Shown in pieces: positions 25,632-33,519 of a stretch of 64,000 nucleotides of DNA. Position 1 is the first letter of the stretch. The number at the start of each line of letters is the position of its first letter. Made by a program: the position numbers and the translations under genes. The DNA is taken from positions 62,001-126,000 of the forward strand of contig NZ_JMLE01000014.1 in the NCBI RefSeq assembly GCF_000685965.1, in the 5' to 3' direction. Under the pieces are notes generated by a model that saw nothing but the letters and a program-made list of their open reading frames with translations, did no database searches and had not been told where the DNA came from. Source of the stretch: Arthrobacter sp. UNC362MFTsu5.1 (GTDB taxonomy: Bacteria; Actinomycetota; Actinomycetes; Actinomycetales; Micrococcaceae).

Positions 25632-26477
25632 ATGACAACGCAGAGTCGCCTCGGACCCCTGGCTGCCGCCTTCCACGCACTGCACGACGGCCCGGCGCCG
25701 CTGGTCCTGGTCAATGTCTGGGATGTGGCCTCCGCCCGCCTCGTGGAAGAAGCAGGGGCGACCGCGCTGGCCACCTCCAGTTCCGCCCTGTCCTGGAGCC
25801 TCGGCTTTCCGGACGGCAACCACCTGCCGCGGGAACTCGCCATGGCTGCCCTGGGCCGGATTGCGGCATCTACGGCGCTGCCGGTCACAGCGGATATTGA
25901 GACGGGGTATGCAAGTTCGAGCGGTGCGTTCGACGATGCTGAGCTGCAGGAAACGATCCGCAGCGTCCTGGCGGCCGGAGCTGTGGGCGTCAACTTCGAG
26001 GACTCAGGCGATGATCCGCTAACGGACGTTGACGAGCAGGCGCGACGCATCGCCGTCGTCCGCCGCACAGCGGAGGAAGGAGGCGTTGACCTGTTCATCA
26101 ACGCCCGCATCGATACCTACCTGTCCGGCCGGTTTCCGGAGACCGCCTTCCCGGAAACGCTTCAGCGTGCGGAGGCATACCTTGCGGCCGGGGCGAACGG
26201 GATCTTCGTGCCCGGCGTGCAGGACCTGCACCTGCTCCATGACCTGTCGCGGCGGATCGCCGCGCCCCTGAACGCGCTGGCCGGCCTGGGAGCGCCCTCC
26301 GTGGGCGAACTGCACGACGCCGGCGTCCGCCGGGTCAGCATCGGCGGCAACACGGCGAAGGCTGCTTATGCCACCGTGTCCCGGGTGGCGGACGACGTGC
26401 TCGGGGACGGCAACTGGTCCGAACTGGCCGGCGCCCGCAGCCACGAGGCCATGGATGGGCTGTTCCGGAAAGGCTAG
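25632..26477 (+). CDS. Isocitrate lyase/PEP mutase family protein
   Basis: 281 residues, phosphoenolpyruvate mutase/isocitrate lyase superfamily (TIM barrel). LVLVNVWDVASARLVEEAG at the start, LPVTADIETGYA with the Mg-binding acidic residues, VGVNFEDSG, FINARIDTYL and ANGIFVPGVQDL are all characteristic. Members cleave C-C bonds such as 2-methylisocitrate or oxaloacetate; the exact reaction cannot be read. ATG 25632 is chosen at the start of the conserved region. Divergent from the aminotransferase gene. Confidence 0.87.
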   Translation: MTTQSRLGPLAAAFHALHDGPAPLVLVNVWDVASARLVEEAGATALATSSSALSWSLGFPDGNHLPRELAMAALGRIAASTALPVTADIETGYASSSGAFDDAELQETIRSVLAAGAVGVNFEDSGDDPLTDVDEQARRIAVVRRTAEEGGVDLFINARIDTYLSGRFPETAFPETLQRAEAYLAAGANGIFVPGVQDLHLLHDLSRRIAAPLNALAGLGAPSVGELHDAGVRRVSIGGNTAKAAYATVSRVADDVLGDGNWSELAGARSHEAMDGLFRKG

Positions 26478-26511
26478 GCGGCAAGTGCGGCCCCGGCCCG
26501 GCGGAGGCGGC

Positions 26512-27342
26512 TCACCGGAGGCTCAGGACGTCCGCCAGCCGCCGTCCGTCCACATAGATCTCCGCCCGCGCCGCACCGACGGCTGAAACGGCCGTGTGCG
26601 TGAGCTGGGCTTCCAGCCGGGGAATGTCGCAGGTGCCGCCCGGCCGGATGGTCCCGGTCAGGTTCACCACCACGGTGGTGCCGTCAAAGTAGGCGGAAAC
26701 GTACTTCAGCGCGGAGCCGGCCAGCGAGTTGTACAGGCCCTCCGGGGGATCGCTGCCGCCGAGCAGGAAATCGAGGGCTGCCTGGAGTGGTTCCTGGGCC
26801 GCGGCGGTGTCATGGGTAACGGCCACGAGGCTGTCGTTGCAACCGAACCGCACGCCTGAGCTGCCGCCGTCATCCAGTGCCACGAAGTAGACCGGCGTCC
26901 CGCCGGACAACCGCCCGCGCGCAGCCTGGTCGTCGTCGGCGGCTTTGGTCGGCGCCGCCGGGTTCCCGGATCCGGAACTGCCCGAACGGCCCGCAGCGGG
27001 AGAGCCCGGAGCTGTGGACGCGGAGCCGGTGACGGAGCCGGAGTCATCAATGATCGCGGCGCCGTCGTCGCCGCCGGCCTGCGGCGTGATGCTGCCGCCC
27101 GTTCTGGGTTTGGCCGTGGGGCCGGAGGCCGCAATTTCCGATCCGGCTGAGGCCGGGAGCGGGGCCTCGGTTGTGGCCCCGGGAAATGGCGGCGGGAGTG
27201 GTTGCGGTTCGGGCACGCTGCCGGGCTGGGCGGTGGTGCCGGCCGGGTTTGCCGACAGGGGCAGCGAGCAGGATCCGAGCCACAGCGGAAGTATCAACGC
27301 GGCGGCCGCCGCAACTGCCCGGACCCCAGGCATCACCATCAT
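26512..27342 (-). CDS. GerMN-domain lipoprotein
   Basis: 276 residues. The N-terminal signal peptide has a lipobox ending LWLGSC, so it is probably a lipoprotein. A Pro/Gly/Ser/Ala-rich linker of about 120 residues follows. The last ~125 residues form a GerMN domain: VYFVALDDGG, LQAALDFLLGG, GTTVVVNLTG, IYVDGRRLADVLS. GerMN domains occur in sporulation proteins and in cell-envelope lipoproteins of non-sporulating actinobacteria such as LpqB. Role unknown. The start could be the first or a slightly later Met; no strong RBS is visible. Confidence 0.85.
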   Translation of the reverse strand: MMVMPGVRAVAAAAALILPLWLGSCSLPLSANPAGTTAQPGSVPEPQPLPPPFPGATTEAPLPASAGSEIAASGPTAKPRTGGSITPQAGGDDGAAIIDDSGSVTGSASTAPGSPAAGRSGSSGSGNPAAPTKAADDDQAARGRLSGGTPVYFVALDDGGSSGVRFGCNDSLVAVTHDTAAAQEPLQAALDFLLGGSDPPEGLYNSLAGSALKYVSAYFDGTTVVVNLTGTIRPGGTCDIPRLEAQLTHTAVSAVGAARAEIYVDGRRLADVLSLR

Positions 27343-27462
27343 GAAGGCACCGCACTTCCAGCTCTCGCACGTCCCCCGTCTCCACGTTACGGCGGGGCGT
27401 CGGTGTGCGGAACAGGTGCCAAGTGACGGTTTTGCGTCAGCTCCATCACGGATTGGTGACGC

Positions 27463-27490
27463 AAAAGCCCCCGGCGGTTGCCGGGGGCTT
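27463..27490 (-). terminator. Rho-independent terminator of the flavin reductase gene
   Basis: GCCCCCGGC (27467-27475), loop GGTT, GCCGGGGGC (27480-27488), followed on the minus strand by TTTT. It lies 14 bp downstream of the reductase stop codon. Confidence 0.8.
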
Positions 27491-27503
27491 CAGGGGTGGC
27501 GAA

Positions 27504-28070
27504 TCAGGCTGCTTCGGCAGCAGTTTCGGCCTTGGTCAGGGCAGCGAAAACGCCCTTGATCTGCTCCACGACCTCGGCGTCGTCCTTGGGGTGGACTTCG
27601 GCGAAGCGGACCATGGAGCCGGGAACGGCCAGCTTGGCGTCCTCAACGACACGGGCGCCGGCGATGCCGACAGCCTTGCGGGCTTCGTCCTGTGCCCAGA
27701 CGCCGCCGAACTGGCCGAAGGCGGTGCCGACGACGGCGGTGGGCTTGCCGCTGAGGGCACCGGCGCCGAACGGGCGGGACAGCCAGTCGATGGCGTTCTT
27801 GAGTGAGGCCGGCACGGTTCCGTTGTGCTCCGGGGTGACCAGCAGCAGGGCGTCGGCGTCATTCGCGGCGGCGCGGAGCGCGGCGGCAGCAGCCGGAACC
27901 TGGCCTTCGACGTCGATGTCCTCGTTGTAGAACGGGATGTTGCCCAGGCTTTCGTGGATGACAACTTCAACCTGCTCGGGCGCGTTCAGCTGGATGGCCT
28001 CGGCGAGCTTCTGGTTGGTGGATTCGGCGCGCAGGCTGCCGACCAGTGTAAGTACGGTGCTCTTGGACAT
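27504..28070 (-). CDS. NADPH-dependent FMN reductase-like oxidoreductase
   Basis: 188 residues, flavodoxin-like fold. LTLVGSLRAESTNQKLAEAI matches the phosphate-binding start of the family, LLLVTPEHNGTVPASLKNAIDWLSR is its signature, and KPTAVVGTAFGQFGG completes it. It reduces FMN or quinones with NAD(P)H. It is divergent from a TetR regulator with a palindromic operator between them, the usual design for an inducible detoxifying reductase. Confidence 0.92.
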   Translation of the reverse strand: MSKSTVLTLVGSLRAESTNQKLAEAIQLNAPEQVEVVIHESLGNIPFYNEDIDVEGQVPAAAAALRAAANDADALLLVTPEHNGTVPASLKNAIDWLSRPFGAGALSGKPTAVVGTAFGQFGGVWAQDEARKAVGIAGARVVEDAKLAVPGSMVRFAEVHPKDDAEVVEQIKGVFAALTKAETAAEAA

Positions 28071-28153
28071 GTGAACTCCTAGTATCTGGCCGCGGGAGGG
28101 ATCCGCCGGCTGTTTGGTTTGCGGAGGCTGTTGGTGCCTTCATCCATGCTAAA

Positions 28154-28167
28154 CGGACTGCGGTCCG
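28154..28167. promoter_or_regulatory. Candidate TetR operator
   Basis: CGGAC-TGCG-GTCCG, a perfect 5-4-5 palindrome in the divergent promoter of the flavin reductase and the TetR gene, upstream of the TAGAAT -10 box. Confidence 0.6.
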
Positions 28168-28184
28168 CATATTATTCCCGGGGC

Positions 28185-28190
28185 TAGAAT
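28185..28190 (+). promoter_or_regulatory. -10 box of a probable leaderless promoter
   Basis: TAGAAT followed by 7 nt and the GTG at 28198. Confidence 0.55.
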
Positions 28191-28197
28191 ATTTCTT

Positions 28198-28851
28198 GTG
28201 AGCCTCATCCCAATCCGCTCCGGATCGCCGCTCGGCGGGGAAGCGGAACGCAGCGACGCCGCCCGAAACCGGGAGCTGCTGCTCAAGGCTGCCCGCGAAC
28301 TCATTGAGGAGTGCGGTGCGGACGGCCTCACCATGGACAGGCTGGCCGGGCGCGCCGGCGTCGGCAAGGGCACGGTCTTCCGGCGGTTCGGCTCCCGCGC
28401 GGGGCTCATGATGACGCTGCTCAGCGACTCGGAGGCCGCATTCCAGGGCCGGTTCATGTTCGGGCCCCCGCCCCTGGGCCCCGGGGCGCCGCCGCTGGAC
28501 CGGCTTGTGGCGTTCGGCGCGGAACGGATCGCCTACGTGCTGGAGTTTGGCGAGCTGGCCCGGGCCGCGGACGCCTCCGCCTACAACCGCTACGACGTGC
28601 CGGCCGCCGTCCTGTGGCACCGGCACATCGAAATGCTCCTGCAGGCCGCGGGCGTCACCGCCGATCCCTGGCTGATGGCGATGTCGCTGAGCTCAACCCT
28701 GGACCCGGAGCGGCTGCTGTACGCGGTGCGGGTCCACCATGTGGCCCCGGAACGGCTCGCGGAGTCATGGCGCGAACTCGTCACGCGCGTGGTCAGCTGC
28801 CCCGGAGGCGTCCCCCGCCCGGACGGCGTGTCTCAACCGGACGAAGGCTAG
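28198..28851 (+). CDS. TetR-family transcriptional regulator
   Basis: 217 residues. The N-terminal HTH reads LLLKAARELIEECGADGL, then MDRLAGRAGVGKGTVFRRFG, the TetR recognition-helix pattern; the ligand-binding C-terminal part is not diagnostic. The start is GTG 28198 with no RBS but a -10 box 7 nt upstream. It is divergent from the flavin reductase and probably represses it and itself through the palindrome at 28154-28167. Confidence 0.9.
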   Translation: MSLIPIRSGSPLGGEAERSDAARNRELLLKAARELIEECGADGLTMDRLAGRAGVGKGTVFRRFGSRAGLMMTLLSDSEAAFQGRFMFGPPPLGPGAPPLDRLVAFGAERIAYVLEFGELARAADASAYNRYDVPAAVLWHRHIEMLLQAAGVTADPWLMAMSLSSTLDPERLLYAVRVHHVAPERLAESWRELVTRVVSCPGGVPRPDGVSQPDEG

Positions 28852-29010
28852 TCCATGGCGCCCCGTCCGGCCAGTCAAATCAATCCTCGTGATTTATTCA
28901 TAACGATCTGGTACAGGACGCCCGTGTTTCCGCTTTTAGGCACCGTGGAGGGTTCCCCATATGTGGTAGTTTCCTCTGGAATGTGACCCGCAACATAGTC
29001 CACAAGGACA

Positions 29011-29162
29011 AGGCCCCCAGGGCCTGCGGGCGGCCAGACACCCGCTGGCCATGATCCCGGATCGGCGGCGGAACCCCTGCCGGTCCGGGAGATAACGGAA
29101 GGATCACCTGCTGTGAATGCTGATATGACACCGGCCCGGGGCGGCTCATCCGAGGAGCCGCC
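29011..29162 (+). promoter_or_regulatory. Structured leader upstream of the peptide transporter operon
   Basis: The 360-bp gap before the operon holds hairpins AGGCCC-CCA-GGGCCT (29011-29025), GGCCAG-N7-CTGGCC (29032-29050) and GGCGGCTC-N7-GAGCCGCC (29140-29162). No known riboswitch is recognised. A -10-like CATATG/TATGTG area lies near 28965. The last hairpin falls inside a possible 30-codon ORF. Confidence 0.35.
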
Positions 29163-29205
29163 GTCACTGCGCGGCGCGGGACTGGCACCGGCGATCCGGA
29201 GCTAG
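29113..29205 (+). CDS. Possible 30-codon leader ORF
   Basis: GTG 29113 to TAG 29203-29205, with GGAAGG about 14-19 nt upstream (rather far). The product would be Ser/Pro/Gly rich and ends 6 nt before the permease ATG. It resembles no known leader peptide and could be chance; coupling to the permease by reinitiation is conceivable. Confidence 0.2.
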   Translation: MNADMTPARGGSSEEPPSLRGAGLAPAIRS

Positions 29206-29211
29206 GCAGAC

Positions 29212-30198
29212 ATGTTCCGTTACCTCGCCAAAAGGGCAGCCACCTACCTGCTCATGATCTTCCTGACTACGACGGCGGGGTACTTCCTGGCCGTCAGTAC
29301 GCTTCAGCCCGCGCTGCTGGAGCAGGAACGCATTCCACGGCCGACGCCCGAGCAGGTGACAAACTCCTTCCGGCTCAAGGGCCTTGATCCGACTCTCAGC
29401 CCCTGGGAACGCTACGTCGACTGGCTGACGGCAGTGGTCACGCGCTGGGACTGGGGACGAAGTCCCAACGGCGCCTTCATCAACGCCGAGTTCGGTGACC
29501 GCGTGTGGATTTCCACCCGGCTGTTCCTGGCCTCCATCGTCCTGACCCTCGTCATCGGGGTTGCGCTGGGTGTGTACACCGCCGCCCGGCAGTACAAGTT
29601 CCAGGACCGTGTGATCACGTCCTACAGCTACCTTGTGTACATCGTGCCTGCGCCGATCGCCTACTTCCTGGTGCAGCTCGGCGCCATCAACGTCAACGAA
29701 ACCATCGGCGAACGGATCTTCTTCGTCACCGGAATTTCCACGCCCGGGCTGGAAGGCAGCGCCTGGGTCCAGTTCGTTGACATGGTGGCCCACTACACGG
29801 TGCCCACCCTGGCCATCACCCTGGTGGGCTGGGGCACGTACCAGATCGCCCAGCGCCAGTATCTGCTGGACAACGTCAACGCGGATTTCGTCCGGACGGC
29901 CCGGGCCAAGGGACTCACCCGAAACCAGGCCATCGCCCGCCATGCCCTGCGCGTCTCGTTCATCCCGGTGGCGCAAAGCATCGCCTTCACCATTCCGGCC
30001 ATCTTCGCCGGTGGCTTCTTCGCAGAGAAGATCTTCGCGTGGCCGGGTGTGGGTTCGTGGAGCATCGACGCCATCGCCCTGCAGGACGTCAACGCGGCCA
30101 CGGCCACCCTCGCGTACGGTTCGGTGATCTTCGCCATCGGCGCGATCCTCGCGGACTTCGCCACTACCCTTGTCGACCCGAGAGTGCGGGTGCAGTAG
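29212..30198 (+). CDS. Peptide ABC transporter permease (DppB/OppB type)
   Basis: 328 residues with an N-terminal TM (RYLAKRAATYLLMIFLTTTA), a large extracytoplasmic loop, then five TMs. The EAA-like cytoplasmic motif is DFVRTARAKGLTRNQAIARHALR, characteristic of binding-protein-dependent permeases, and the protein ends DFATTLVDPRVRV, typical of DppB. It is first in a four-gene operon; the next gene starts 2 bp after its stop. Confidence 0.92.
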   Translation: MFRYLAKRAATYLLMIFLTTTAGYFLAVSTLQPALLEQERIPRPTPEQVTNSFRLKGLDPTLSPWERYVDWLTAVVTRWDWGRSPNGAFINAEFGDRVWISTRLFLASIVLTLVIGVALGVYTAARQYKFQDRVITSYSYLVYIVPAPIAYFLVQLGAINVNETIGERIFFVTGISTPGLEGSAWVQFVDMVAHYTVPTLAITLVGWGTYQIAQRQYLLDNVNADFVRTARAKGLTRNQAIARHALRVSFIPVAQSIAFTIPAIFAGGFFAEKIFAWPGVGSWSIDAIALQDVNAATATLAYGSVIFAIGAILADFATTLVDPRVRVQ

Positions 30199-30200
30199 CC

Positions 30201-31172
30201 ATGACCAACCTGAACGCGATCGACCCCGCCGCCGTGGCCGAGGAAGCAAGGATAGAGAACGACGACGTCGTGATCGCCAAGTCCGCGATCATCCTGCGGC
30301 GCTTCCTGCGGAACAAGACCGCCGTGGCCGGCCTGGTCATCTTCCTCGCCTTAACGGTCTTCTCCTTCGTGGGAGGCATCCTCTCCCCCTGGGACAAGGA
30401 AACCATCGACCCCTTCAACATCGGCATGCCGCCGTCCGGGGAGCACCTCCTGGGTACGTCCCAGGCCGGCATCGACCTCTACGCCCTGATGGTGGAAGGC
30501 ACTCGGATCTCCATCCTCATCGGCCTGGTGGTCGGCCTGGTCTCGGTGCTGATCGCCGCCGTCTACGGCTGCACCATGGCCTACTTCGGCGGCAAAGTGG
30601 ACAAGGTGATGCTCTTCATCCTCGAAGCCCTCATCATGATGCCGGCACTGCTGGTCGTGGCGGTCGCCACCAGCGGCGGCGGCAACGGCCTCCGGGAAAA
30701 CCTGCCCAGCTGGCTGCTGCTGATCATCGTGCTCCTGGTCTTCAGCTGGATGGGCACCGCCCGGCTGATCCGCTCCCTGTCGATGTCGCTCATGCAGCGG
30801 GACTTCGTCAAGGCAGCCCAGTACATGGGCATCCCGGCCCGCCGGATCGTCTGGCGGCACCTGGTCCCCAACATCGGATCGCTGCTGGTCCTGGACGTCA
30901 CCCGCGGCGTCACCGGCGCCATCCTGGCCGAAGTCGCGTTCTCCTTCATCGGCATCGGCATCAAGGTCCCTGACGTCAGCCTGGGCGTCCTCATCAACCA
31001 GGCAACGTCCCAGGTCCAGACGTTCCCGTGGATGTTCTGGGTCCCGCTCGTGGTGATGTTCCTGCTGACCGGTTCGCTGGCCATGATGAACGACGGCCTG
31101 CGCGACGCCTTCGATCCCAGCTCCAGCTCCGTCGGCAGCGCCAAAAAGACTGCAGGGAAGAGGAACAAATGA
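30201..31172 (+). CDS. Peptide ABC transporter permease (DppC/OppC type)
   Basis: 323 residues. A cytoplasmic N-terminus precedes a first TM (AGLVIFLALTVFSFVGG); then comes the DppC-type GEHLLGTSQAGIDLYALMVEGTR region, here quoted as GEHLLGTSQAGIDLY. The permease motif is DFVKAAQYMGIPARRIVWRH. ATG 30201 follows the DppB stop by 2 bp. Its TGA overlaps the ATG of the ATPase gene (ATGA). Confidence 0.92.
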   Translation: MTNLNAIDPAAVAEEARIENDDVVIAKSAIILRRFLRNKTAVAGLVIFLALTVFSFVGGILSPWDKETIDPFNIGMPPSGEHLLGTSQAGIDLYALMVEGTRISILIGLVVGLVSVLIAAVYGCTMAYFGGKVDKVMLFILEALIMMPALLVVAVATSGGGNGLRENLPSWLLLIIVLLVFSWMGTARLIRSLSMSLMQRDFVKAAQYMGIPARRIVWRHLVPNIGSLLVLDVTRGVTGAILAEVAFSFIGIGIKVPDVSLGVLINQATSQVQTFPWMFWVPLVVMFLLTGSLAMMNDGLRDAFDPSSSSVGSAKKTAGKRNK

Positions 31173-33466
31173 GCCGCGAAACCACCGCCGGCGCCGAAAT
31201 GACCGCCGAGCGCCTGCACGTCGCCGGGTTGCATGCCGCAGGTGACGGCGCGGCAGGGGCCGTCCTCTCCGTCCGGGACCTGAACGTCCGGTTCAACTCG
31301 GAGAACGGCGTGGTCCACGCCGTCCGGGGCGTCGACTTCGACCTCCTGCCGGGCAAGACGCTCGGCATCGTGGGCGAGTCCGGTTCAGGCAAGTCCGTGA
31401 CCTCCCTGGCCATCATGGGCCTGCTGCCCACCACCGCCGAAATCAGCGGCTCGGTGAAGCTGAACGGCAAGGAACTGCTGGGCCTCAGCGACAAGGCCAT
31501 GTGCCGGTACCGCGGCAACGACATCGCCATGGTGTTCCAGGACCCGCTCTCCTCCCTGACCCCCGTGTACACGGTGGGCCACCAGATCATCGAGGCGCTG
31601 ACGGTCCATCACCCGAAGATGAGCAACCAGGCCAAGGAAGCCCGCGCCGTCGAACTTCTGGGCATGGTGGGCATTCCCAGCCCGAAGGACCGCCTGAAGG
31701 CGTTCCCCCACGAGTTTTCCGGCGGCATGCGCCAGCGAGTCATGATCGCGATCGCGATCGCCAACAACCCGCGGGTGCTCATCGCGGATGAGCCGACGAC
31801 GGCGCTGGACGTCACGATCCAGGCGCAGGTCCTGGAGGTGCTGCACACGGCGCAGGAGGAGACCGGCGCCGCCGTCGTCATGATTACGCACGATCTTGGC
31901 GTGGTGGCCGGCATGGCGGACGACATCATGGTGATGTACGCGGGAAAGCCGGTGGAGACCGGCAGCGTGGACGATATCTACTACAGCCCGCGGATGCCGT
32001 ACACCATGGGCCTGCTGGGCGCAGTGCCCCGCGTGGACATTGCCGAAAAGGCTTCGCTGGTGCCTATCGAAGGCATCCCGCCGAACCTGATCCACGAGCC
32101 CACCGGCTGCTCCTTCGCCCCGCGCTGCCCGCTGGTGAGCGACGCCTGCCTGAAGGGGGAACCGGAGCTGTGGCCGGTGAGCGGTCCGCGGGGAGCGGGA
32201 AGCGGCATGGCCGGCAGCGGTGCCCACAAGGCGGCCTGCATCAAGACCGACTCACTGGGTGCCGAAGTGGACGTCCACGAGATCTTCCACGCCCCGGCCG
32301 TGCCGGTCTCGCGTTTCGATGCCGTCCCGCGGCTTGAACGCAGGAAGGTCCTGGAACTGAGGGACGTCAGGAAGCACTTCCCGCTCCTGAAGGGGTCGCT
32401 CATCAAGCGCCGGATCGGCACCGTGAAGGCCGTGGACGGGCTGAGCTTCGACATCCGCGAGGGCGAGTGCTTCTCCATCGTGGGCGAGTCCGGCTGCGGG
32501 AAAACCACCACCCTGCTGGAAATCATGGAGTTCCACAAGGACCAGGACGGCGAGGTGACCATCGGCGGGCTGAGCAACAAGGCTGCCTCCGATGCCCGGA
32601 CCAAAACCGCCATGCGCAAGGAACTCCAGATGGTGTTCCAGGATCCCACCGGTGCGCTGGACCCGCGCTTCACCGTCTTTGAGGTCCTGTCCGAGCCGCT
32701 CGAAAACGCCGGCCTGGACAAGCCCGCGATCCGGAAGCGGATCATGGAACTGATGGAACTGGTGGGCCTCCAGCCGGACCACGTCAACCGGTTCCCCAAC
32801 CAGTTCTCCGGCGGCCAGCGGCAGCGCATCGGCATCGCCCGCGCGCTTGCGGTGAACCCCAAGCTGGTGGTCCTCGACGAACCCGTGTCCGCCCTCGACG
32901 TCTCCGTCCAGGCCGGCGTCATCAACCTCCTGGACAAGCTGCGCGCGGAACTCGGCCTGAGCTACCTCATGGTGGCCCACGACCTGTCCGTGGTGCGGCA
33001 CATCTCCAACCGCGTGGCAGTGATGTACCTGGGCAAGATCGTGGAAATTGGCGACGTGGACAACGTGTTCGACAACCCGCGCCACCCGTACACCCGGGCA
33101 CTCCTGTCCGCAATCCCGGTGCCGGACCCGCAGCTGGAACGAACCCGCGAACGCATCATCCTGCAAGGCGACCTCCCGTCGCCGCTCGATGCGCCCAAGG
33201 GCTGCAATTTCGCCACCCGCTGCCCGGTGTTTGCCGCGCTCCCTGCCGCGAAACAGGAAAAATGCCTCACCCTCGAGCCGCCGCTGGAACCGGTCTCTTC
33301 GCCGCAAGCGGCCCCGGCCACCGCGGCCACTGCCGCCGCGGCCACTGCCGCCGCGGCCGTCCGGGCGGCCCGGGCGGCCGTCCAGACCGCCGACCAGCAG
33401 TTCGCCTGCTTCTTCCCGGACGGTGAACTCGACGCGGACATGCTTGTTGTCCACGACAGCCCCTAA
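31169..33466 (+). CDS. Peptide ABC transporter ATPase, DppD-DppF fusion
   Basis: 765 residues with two complete ATPase domains in one chain. Domain 1: Walker A GESGSGKS at residues 69-76, signature FSGGMRQRV, Walker B VLIADEPTTALD. Domain 2: Walker A GESGCGKTT, signature FSGGQRQRIGIA, Walker B LVVLDEPVSALD. Each is followed by the oligopeptide C-terminal Cys-containing motif (CSFAPRCPL; CNFATRCPV), as in OppD/OppF. Near the end an Ala-rich insertion is encoded by tandem 15-bp repeats (33326-33355). It energises uptake through the two preceding permeases. Confidence 0.93.
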   Translation: MSRETTAGAEMTAERLHVAGLHAAGDGAAGAVLSVRDLNVRFNSENGVVHAVRGVDFDLLPGKTLGIVGESGSGKSVTSLAIMGLLPTTAEISGSVKLNGKELLGLSDKAMCRYRGNDIAMVFQDPLSSLTPVYTVGHQIIEALTVHHPKMSNQAKEARAVELLGMVGIPSPKDRLKAFPHEFSGGMRQRVMIAIAIANNPRVLIADEPTTALDVTIQAQVLEVLHTAQEETGAAVVMITHDLGVVAGMADDIMVMYAGKPVETGSVDDIYYSPRMPYTMGLLGAVPRVDIAEKASLVPIEGIPPNLIHEPTGCSFAPRCPLVSDACLKGEPELWPVSGPRGAGSGMAGSGAHKAACIKTDSLGAEVDVHEIFHAPAVPVSRFDAVPRLERRKVLELRDVRKHFPLLKGSLIKRRIGTVKAVDGLSFDIREGECFSIVGESGCGKTTTLLEIMEFHKDQDGEVTIGGLSNKAASDARTKTAMRKELQMVFQDPTGALDPRFTVFEVLSEPLENAGLDKPAIRKRIMELMELVGLQPDHVNRFPNQFSGGQRQRIGIARALAVNPKLVVLDEPVSALDVSVQAGVINLLDKLRAELGLSYLMVAHDLSVVRHISNRVAVMYLGKIVEIGDVDNVFDNPRHPYTRALLSAIPVPDPQLERTRERIILQGDLPSPLDAPKGCNFATRCPVFAALPAAKQEKCLTLEPPLEPVSSPQAAPATAATAAAATAAAAVRAARAAVQTADQQFACFFPDGELDADMLVVHDSP

Positions 33467-33519
33467 CTTGCCCGATCCCCAAAGCACCAACTCTCGCACC
33501 AAAGAATGAAGGGAAAACA

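Noticed and set aside
29099..29110. GGATCACCT resembling the 16S rRNA 3' end
   Set aside because: Only nine bases match and no rRNA sequence is around; coincidence.
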